A DNA stretch of 64,000 nt from NCBI RefSeq assembly GCF_029227915.1, contig NC_079878.1, positions 4,714,001 through 4,778,000 of the forward strand, read 5' to 3'. The notes under the pieces are model-generated. The model ran no database searches. It saw only the letters and a program-made list of their open reading frames with translations, and had not been told where the DNA came from. This document shows, piece after piece, positions 56,301 to 64,000 of this stretch (the first letter of the stretch is position 1; every line of letters begins with the position of its first letter). Origin of the DNA: Hydractinia symbiolongicarpus. Its lineage: Eukaryota > Cnidaria > Hydrozoa > Anthoathecata > Hydractiniidae. A program made the translations under genes and the position numbers.

Positions 56301-59300
56301 TTTTCTTTCCATAGTAATTTCACTTGTAATGGTAATGCACTTATAGAAGTATTTTTAATCCATGTATGTATTTCTGCAAAGGTCTGTTTAACACATTTTT
56401 TGATTTCCTAATTTAAAGGAGAACTAACGAAAAAAAACTATATATACTTGGTTCTTGCATATTTTGTTGATTTGTGACATCAGAAGGCGTGCATAGCTCA
56501 ATTAGAACTTGTGAGGTAAACTCAGTTCTTGGTCTTCCAAGAGAGATTATATATTATCGCCAGGTTGGAGCAATGAAGAAGACAAGTTAAATTCCAGTAA
56601 AACATCATTTTCAACAATTTAACAACATGCGAAAGTAGGTAAACAAAGAACTTTAAGACTATTTTTTCACAAAATCACTTCCAGTACACTTTATTGCGCA
56701 TAATCATTTGAAGTTTTATTTTTAAGTCCAACAAATGAAATGAAGCACCTGTTGTCTTCAAGATGTTGGTACAAAAATTACACTAGAAAAATTTCATTAT
56801 AAAGTCAAATACACGTAGTACTTATTTTTTTAAAGTGATAACTCATGTCTAAAACTCGAAAACTATGTATTTATAACGGTCAAACATTATTTTATCTTGA
56901 TAGAGATATTTATTTCAAAATATAATAAATAAAATTGCTCTTAGACAATCACAGAAGGCACAGTTTAGCATTCCCTGGCTTTGTTCATTCAGAATGTGTT
57001 TGTTTACATTCTCGCGGACTGTTGTCACACAAGTTAGTATTTTACTGAACAGAGTCCTAATCGACAAAATGTGCTATGAAGTAGAGAATTGCCATGAATT
57101 AAAAAGGGTTGTGTAAAATGACCTTTTATTTAAGTTTTTTTATCGATTTCACTGATTTTTATTTTTAAATTAGTGTCCTTCACTAATCTAGAAATCTTAA
57201 GCAACTGATTTGATAATGGCTGCTAACATGAAAGTAATTTAATTATATCATAAACTTGTGGTCCTTTAAGTTACAACCATGTAGAAAAAACTATTTGAGT
57301 CACTTCATTAGGATTGCATACAGAGGAGTTTACAGAAAGCTTTTTGTCTAAAAAATTTTTTGAAGAGAAGGAGGGGCTTCTATTATTCCTTCATATTGAT
57401 TGATTTCTCAATTTTCACAATATTTATGAATTGCGTTTTAGGTTTTCCAAACAGATATCCAAGAAATGACAAATCATTTAGAGGATCAGGTACTTTTTTT
57501 TACTTTATTATTTTCTGCTAAATAAGTATTTCTCTACAATTTTCTAATGTTGTAATGTAGAATCTAAAGTCATGTTTTACTACCATTTTAAAATAAAATA
57601 AAAATAAGGGGGTTTGTAAGGCTGAAATATCTTTCTTTTTAAATGTCGTTTTTCTAAAAATACAGCATATTGTTGTTAGTTGTTGAGACAAGATTAAGTA
57701 GCTTAATTACACAGCTCTATCAAAAGGTGTAAAACCTTGTCTTGTCTCAACAAATTAAGCTCACCTTTTATCGTGAAAGGATTTGTTTTTTAAAAATTTA
57801 TTGGTTTTCTAGATTTTGAACTTAGAAGTTTCACTAATTATGTATGATTAAGATGTTGTATTTGACAGTATTTTCATTTAACAGTTGCCAAGCAACATGG
57901 GGTTACAATGTTTTTTTAACACATTTAGTTAGGTGTTTTACTATAATTATGCTCAATAAGAGGAATTAAATGTCATAATTTCGTTTTTTCAGTGAACTTT
58001 TAAGTCGTTTTTAAGAAATATAAAAGAGATTTTTCAAAAAAATAAAAGATTCCTAGATAACTTTAAAAGGTCTTTCATACGAGCTGAACTTATTTTTTAA
58101 GGGAGATAAGCTTTAACAACAATATAGCATTTCGAAAAGGAAGTCTGAATTTTTAGAAAAACCTGTTACCAAACCACAATTTATTTTGATTTCGAAGAAA
58201 ATACAACTTGTATTGTAACACTTCATTTATTCGCGATTAAAGGAGGTTCATTTCACATTTATATCCAAGAATTTAAGATCAAAGTGCTGTAAATTTGTGC
58301 CTTGTTTCAAGAACTTTCTTTGTAGAATAAATTCAAATTTGTATGTTTGTTTTTTATACATAGAGCAGGGGATAAACCAATGTTTTATAAATGGGGGTAA
58401 ACTATGAGAAATGAATAAATAGCTTAAAATTAATTTGAATTGAAGTTCTATTATCTTTGTGCATAGGGTGAATTGATCACTGCTTAAAGATTGGGTTATC
58501 AGTTTAAGATGTAGTTAATTCATTCTATTGGGTATAAAAATATTTCAGAATGTAAAAGGTTAGATATAAAAAATAAAAAATATTTTTTTAGCTATCAACT
58601 CATCAACACAACCCAAAATGAACTACAATATATTAATTACATATTTTAGTCTACAAGAATAATTTACACTATGTTTCGTTTTTGGATTTTTTAAAAAAAT
58701 TGGAAAATCTTTTTTTTTTTAATGTTATTTGCACTACAAGGAGACACTTTACAACTTAAAGTTAAAAAATCATATGTATTTCGACCAGTGTTAATAATTT
58801 TTATGGTGTGTTTATTATTTAATACAGTCGAAAAACAGTATTGGAATTCTTTGGACAGTATGCCAACTTGAAACAAAAACTTTGTTTATTAGGGAGTTGT
58901 GTCAGAAACAATAAAAGAATTCTTTGTAGAAAGTGAGTCATCTGTTAAACCAAGCAAGAAGAGTGTTCTGACATTGCAAGATGTGAGTTTATAGTTGAAT
59001 TTATTTGCATGACTTGTACTTATTTTGCATGACTTGTGTAATTGTAAAAGATATGGGAAGTGGCTTCTAACTTAAAGAATATCCTTGCAATATTTATGCC
59101 AATAAAAAATCCTGTTGTCATGTTTACTTTAAATTTCTTATTTTTTAAGGTCAATAATTATTTAGATGAACTTGCATCTGTATCAAAAGAAGAGGCCCAA
59201 ATATCTGTGTTACGAAAAATCAGCAAAAAGTATGTATATTACATTGACAAGTCATTGATACTGTCAAGAAAATATTTAAAATAAGGTATTTTTGCCAGTT

Positions 59301-62300
59301 TTTTTCACTCAAGTGGAAGTTTCCAGAGACATTATAACTTTAAATGTAATTCTTTAAGTATTCGTTAATGAGCTTTTATTGGAGACTTAATAGGATAACA
59401 CTGAAGTAATAAAACTTAGCAGTGATGTTAATATGGTTTACAGTATGCACTTTTAATATGTACCAAAAGTAATATTCAAGGTTATGCTGATACATAACTT
59501 TAAATTTATTATCCAACAGTCTGCCTAATAAGTTTGAAGGACTACTTTTTGAAGACTTCCTTTGTATGTAAAAAAGGTTTCATCAAAAAAGAAAACATTC
59601 AATTTGAGTTTAATTTGTCAGTCTACCACACAAACTCTGCTTAAGTGCTATTGATGTTGTACCAAAAATGTAAATGTTTATGTAAACACTATCGAAATTG
59701 AATTTAAAAGTATTTAAGTGTATATAAATGGCATGATATTACTGCTTGTAATGTTTTGTAAAGGACGTTGTTGGAACTGGTTGCATCTGATATTTACCTT
59801 TACAATTTATAGGAACCCTTGGATTGTGATTTCAAACTTTTAAAATTTCATTGGAAGAGTTGAAATATCTTTTAGATGACTGTTTGGGCAAATATAGTGT
59901 AGCATAAAATATTATTAAAGTTATGCATGTAACATTTTGCAATTTTCCACCGATGTTACTTTTTTACATTTATGTATCATTATGTATCATTAAGGTTGCT
60001 ACAAAGTTAAAAGTTATGCTGTGTCGTTAGAACCAATAAAAATTATAGATTTCTTGTATTAACAAGATAAAAATAGCTATCAGCTTAAAAAGTATAATAT
60101 AAAAGGAATAACCATTATCACTGAAAGCATTCTCAACCATATCTGTCAAGTTGCATCTTTCAGGTCGATTAGTTCTTTGTTTTGTACAATGGCTTTTCTT
60201 TAGACTTGACCCCTTGATTATATCTCATCTATCTTCCTGCATAGTACTTCCATAATTCACATCATAAATTTGACCAAACATTTCCAGCCTGCAGACTATT
60301 AATGCATGCATTTTCTTAAAATCAACAGAAATACTGAGTAACCAAATAGTATTACACCTTTGTTGTTTGTATTATAGATGCACTGAAGAAGATTTAAACA
60401 CGATTGTAAAGTTGATCAAGCATGATCTTCGTATGAATACTGGTCCCAAACATTTGTATGTTGCTTTTCAACTGTTTTTATTTATTTATTTGGTTCTGAA
60501 TCTTACCTAGCTGTGTATAACAGTCAGAGTCATCTATTTAAATGTTTAATTAGCAGAGCCCATGTAAGCAGTAGTTCTCAATGAATGTATAATTTACATA
60601 TCGTTTGTATTTAGTCTTGATGCTCTTGATTCTAATGCATATGCAGCATATCAAGCTTCCAGTGACCTTAAGAAAGTCATTGAAAAATGGGTTTCTGGTA
60701 ATGAAGATAGCTCTATTCCTGGCTTAAAAAAGAAGTTGAGTATCCGTGCTACATTAATGACACCAGTAAAACCGATGTTGGCAGAGGCTTGTAAGTCTGT
60801 GGAGCATGCTTTTAAGAAGTGTCCAAATGGAATGTTTTCAGAAATTAAGTATGATGGTGAACGAGTCCAGGTATAACTAACCTTTGCAACGAAATTCATT
60901 ACTTTACGCTATGACATGTCGATTTTTGTACGACTTGTTATGTTTTTGTTTTAGATTCACAAAGATGGAGACAAATTTCAGTATTTTAGCAGAAGTTTGA
61001 AACCAGTTCAGCCGCACAAGGTTATTTAATTGAAATTACTTTGATGTTTGTTTGTGTGTTTGTTTGGTCTGGTAGAGTTTGATACTGTTCTTTTTGCGTT
61101 CAACCTAACCTTTTTCAGGACGTTATGGGATTTTAAAAATGTGCCGTGTGAAACTATGCACCAATTTTTTCTAAATGGTTTTTACAAGATTTAAAATTAA
61201 AGAAAAAAATTCTCTGTTATTTTTTAATGAAATCGCCTGTATTACTTAGATATCAGAGATCAAAGATTACATTCCTAAAGCATGTCCTGGTGGTGACAGT
61301 CTTATACTGGATGGAGAGGTGTGTAAATCATGTACATTATTTACCCTGGAATTAAAACCTAGTAATAGTCATAGTAAGGTTGTTCCATTAAGTAGGTAGT
61401 TTTTTTATACAAACGTTGAGGTAGTCTTTAAAGCAGTTAGAACAGCTATACAGTTCTTTTGATGTTTATGTGATGATTTTGGAATGGAATATTGGCCTGT
61501 TGCATGTAGTATTTCACCTGGAATGACATTCACCCAGTGGGATTTTCACATCACTTGTGGTAAAACTCTTTTATGTGGTTACATGCATAAACTTTTACTG
61601 CACTTTTGCCCTGGAGTGAAATTTCAGCTTAAAACTACTAAATATGATTGTATCTTAGAAAAAATTATTTAACTCAGCTTGAAATTACTTTGAAAGTGTC
61701 ATGTTAAAAATAATATTAATATAATAAAAATTTTGATGGTTAAACCTAATTGTGCTCTTGCAAGAGCTTGAATTCGTGAATGAATTGCTTTTAAAGTTTA
61801 GTCATGTAGTGAATCTTTCACCCTGGCTACATGTGGCCCCCTTAGTAACTGATATATTTATAATTAAAAAATTGATTAAGAAGTTGTTAAAGTAAGTCAC
61901 CATTAAAATTTAATAAAAACAGAAAGTGTTAAAGGACTTGGTCTTAAATATCTGGTTGTATTAAAAACGTTTAAAAAAAATGGACGAGATAATTAAGTAA
62001 AATACAATAAAATTTTGAAGAATCAAATCAACAAAATGCTAAATTAAAAGAAAAAAACGACTGTCAGCAAATGGAAGAATGAACTTTAAGAAAATTTCAA
62101 ACCTGTGGGAATCTATATTATAGTACCCGTATACGTCTGTCCGTCTGTCACGCAAAATGATACCGAAAGTAGCGAGACGCACGCTATGCGGTTTAAAAAG
62201 AACGGGCAAACCCGTGGATTTTTCACGGGCCACCGACTAGTAATGAAAAATTGGAAACACCATTAAAAAGTAAACAAATAAAAGGTCTTCCCTTCCAAGA

Positions 62301-63596
62301 TATTACAATGGAGACACATGGCTAAACTTCTTTCGTATAGTTTTCATATATGAACATTAACTAAGTTTTACATAGAAAAATACAAAAAGAAATTGTGGAT
62401 ATTCAGTTTTAGACATTTCTGTTAGTCCAACAATTGTAGCTGATTTAAAATAACAGGTCTATAAGTCATCTTCAAAAATCTGGGAAATCTGGAAAATATT
62501 TATTGCAGCAGAAATTTATGGGAAAAAAACAATCACCCATGCTTTCCATTGCTTTAACTTTCGAGGTTATATAAGCCTAAATTTGTCTGTCTTGCCTTAA
62601 TTGCATCAAGTACGTAAAATGACTTCTGTTATAATTACGTGATCGCTTTACTGTATTTTCGTGAGGTTAGAGATGTAATAAATATTTATTTAAAATTATA
62701 AATCCTCAATTTTTAGGTTCTTCTCATGGATACGAAAACAAGTAAACCTCTTCCTTTTGGTACTTTAGGAATACACAAGGTTTGTTGGAATTTGAAAATT
62801 TTATTTACTATCTATTCTGTCTTTAGACTTTATGAGTGAAATTTTAATGCAATCGTTCGCGAACAGAACAAAACTCATTATTTAATTTTTTTATTTTACT
62901 TTTCTTTAATAATAATAATAGAAGGATCGCCCGAAATTTTACAATCGTTTGCGCCACAAAATGATTAAACTGAAATAATATGCTGGAAGACACATCAACA
63001 TTATAAGTGTGAGCCAATTAGGACCAATATTGCATTTAGGACCACTTAGTAAAATGTCCTTCCTAAAATGTTAATTAAACAATAAAATCATGATATAAGA
63101 ACACATTTAAGCTGATATGTTTGATGACTTAAGAGACAAGGGAATTGGGATAGCATTAAATATCTTCTAATGTAAATGAAATACGTTACATCGGCTTTAA
63201 CAAAAACAGCAAAAATTGCTTATATTCTTCTTAACATCTGAAAACATTTTTCTTTTTTCACGATATTCACATGTTAGAATAGAGTAGCAATGTATAACTA
63301 AAATTCTATTGTTTTTGAAAAGTTCTTGAAGACCTTTGTGATATCAAATCTTCACATGCTATCTGGTACCTAAAATTTTTTGAAGAAGTCTCGCCTTGAC
63401 ATTTGTTTATAAAAAGTGTATACCTAAAGGGTTTTTCCATAATGGCAGATCAGAGTTGGCAATCCAGTATACTTATAACAGAAAAAAACATGTGCATTTT
63501 TTGCTGTTATTTTTAGAAATCAAAGTTCAAAGATGCGACTGTCTGTTACGTCATATTTGATATTCTACAATTTAATAACGAAAATTTGTTGCATAA
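53353..63596 (+). CDS. LIG3: DNA ligase III (partial, 11 exons seen)
   Basis: Exons: 53353-53482, 56175-56281, 57442-57489, 58893-58982, 59150-59229, 60378-60455, 60615-60870, 60955-61020, 61250-61318, 62717-62779, 63517-63596. All have GT donors, AG acceptors and compatible phases. The DNA-binding domain (FCQLCSRLADEPSYNNKTSI, FLLAKLLLPGTQKRIYNV, EEDLNTIVKLIKHDLRMN) leads into the nucleotidyltransferase with active-site lysine in EIKYDGERVQ, then YFSRSLKPV, and LILDGEV with PFGTLGIHK. The order and spacing follow LIG3, which seals single-strand breaks with XRCC1 and acts in mitochondria. The ATG at 53353 directly follows TTTTTAG, so it is probably an internal Met. Exons for the PARP-type zinc finger were not found upstream. 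The remaining catalytic and OB domains and BRCT lie beyond the right edge. Confidence 0.9.
53649..53674. repeat. (GTT)n microsatellite
   Basis: About eight TTG units lie in the first ligase intron. Confidence 0.9.
54244..54741 (-). pseudogene. R2-like LINE 3' coding end
   Basis: An open minus frame of 165 codons reads KCSENEFVYKEGCKEYWWNV, KHNKPDIIQWDLQSKTCKII and ISCPADVNVTSKICEKENIY, then LVPVIVGALGTVPKRLESSL. This is the C-terminal part of R2/NeSL-type non-LTR retrotransposons, carrying the restriction-like endonuclease PD...(D/E)xK core. KPDI is present, but the second acidic position, expected as IIDI, is IIKI here, so the nuclease may be dead. It is a 5'-truncated insertion in the first ligase intron, antisense to the gene. 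Confidence 0.65.
55645..55947 (-). mobile_element. tRNA-derived SINE
   Basis: The minus-strand head has TAGATTAGTGG (A-box-like) and a perfect B box GGTTCGATTCC (GTCAAGAGGAATCGAACC on plus). A body of about 200 bp follows, with TGGGCGAGTGAATGTTACC and CATGTGAGGGAAATTGGG. The first 24 bases of the head are duplicated in tandem (55899-55947). Located in the first ligase intron. Confidence 0.65.
62112..62240 (+). mobile_element. 129-bp Helitron-like mini-element
   Basis: Starts TCTATATTATAG after an A and ends GACTAG before a T, matching Helitron rules (5' TC, 3' CTRR, AT target). A perfect hairpin CCCGTG-GATTTTT-CACGGG ends 11 bases before the 3' terminus. A decayed copy of near-equal length is at 18020-18146. 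Lies in the ligase intron between 61318 and 62717. Confidence 0.65.
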
Positions 63597-64000
63597 GTAA
63601 GTTAGATATTTTTTTATATGTCTTCATATTTAATTTCTCTGTGCTGCTGGGAAAGCGCTAATTTCAAATTTACGGGTTTCAAGTCAAGAAATTAGTACCA
63701 TAGGGTATTGTTTTAGTATTCGTACTCTGTTTATACACAATGCAGCTACAAAATGTAATTTCCATGTAACTGCTTTGTATGAACGAGTTTTTCAAGTCAT
63801 CATTGTTGGTCGTGGTTCAGTAACTGTATTTAGCCTGTGTTTTTCACAAGACAGATGGAAATCAGATCAAATGTGTAAATAAAGAAAAACACCTTTAACA
63901 TTTCTATTGTGCAACTTTTTTCTTATTTTTTGTGAGAATCTTTCTTCGCAGAATTGAATCAAGCAACAACACCACAATTTCTTCAAATAATTCACTCGTA
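63597..64000. other. Last ligase intron and possible next exon
   Basis: TTTCTTCGCAG ends at 63952 and could be an acceptor. The 48 bases after it are open in the expected phase, but the residues (IESSNNTTISSNNS) do not fit the ligase core, so I do not call an exon. Confidence 0.3.

Noticed and set aside
60651-60899. 82-codon minus frame
   Set aside because: Antisense shadow of the ligase exon 60615-60870.
63953-64000. Possible twelfth ligase exon
   Set aside because: An acceptor-like AG and open phase exist, but the residues do not match the ligase core.

Overview
The window is eukaryotic and reads as invertebrate, most likely cnidarian and possibly hydrozoan. It is AT-rich, has GT-AG introns, is dense in DNA-transposon remnants, and holds a Polinton/Maverick whose proteins resemble families I associate with cnidarian genomes. 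No tool was run, so species is inference. Two host genes with believable exon structure stand out. One is a 181-aa secreted protein on the minus strand (three exons, 17378-19195). The other is a DNA ligase III gene on the plus strand (eleven exons read from 53353 to 63596, running off the right edge).

Region by region: 0.0-4.3 kb holds a broken coding fragment, a nearly complete Mutator-like transposase and inverted repeat copies. 4.3-7.6 kb is a non-autonomous DNA transposon carrying two tandem arrays. 8.7-13.3 kb packs a hAT remnant, a pogo/DDE_1 deletion derivative, a small pogo/Tigger element with TA duplications and a HIRAN-like remnant. 14.9-15.4 kb is a reverse-transcriptase remnant. 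17.4-19.2 kb is the secreted-protein gene, with a Helitron-like insert in an intron. 22.6 kb is a hairpin MITE. 25-27.2 kb holds transposase remnants and a MITE. 27.7-28.4 kb is a broken class A GPCR. 30.8-33.4 kb is a minus-strand pair, an integrase-like gene and a second conserved repeat-family gene, both broken.

The centrepiece is a complete Polinton/Maverick, 35824-48715 (about 12.9 kb), bounded by about 223-267-bp terminal inverted repeats and a 5-6 bp target duplication ([T]GTCCT). It carries a double-jelly-roll-type major capsid protein, a retroviral-like integrase, an A32/FtsK-type packaging ATPase, a protein-primed family B DNA polymerase, a Bro-N-like coiled-coil protein and a set of small membrane or basic proteins. 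The polymerase, integrase, capsid and three further genes each carry stops or frameshifts, while the ATPase and most small genes are open. It is therefore a young but dead endogenous virus-like element. Both repeats contain two perfect CRE octamers and a palindromic kappaB-like site, suggesting stimulus-responsive transcription.

Right of the Polinton (48.7-53.3 kb) lies repeat-rich intergenic DNA with tRNA-like and LINE remnants. The DNA ligase III introns then hold an R2-like LINE 3' end, a tRNA-derived SINE and a 129-bp Helitron-like insert.
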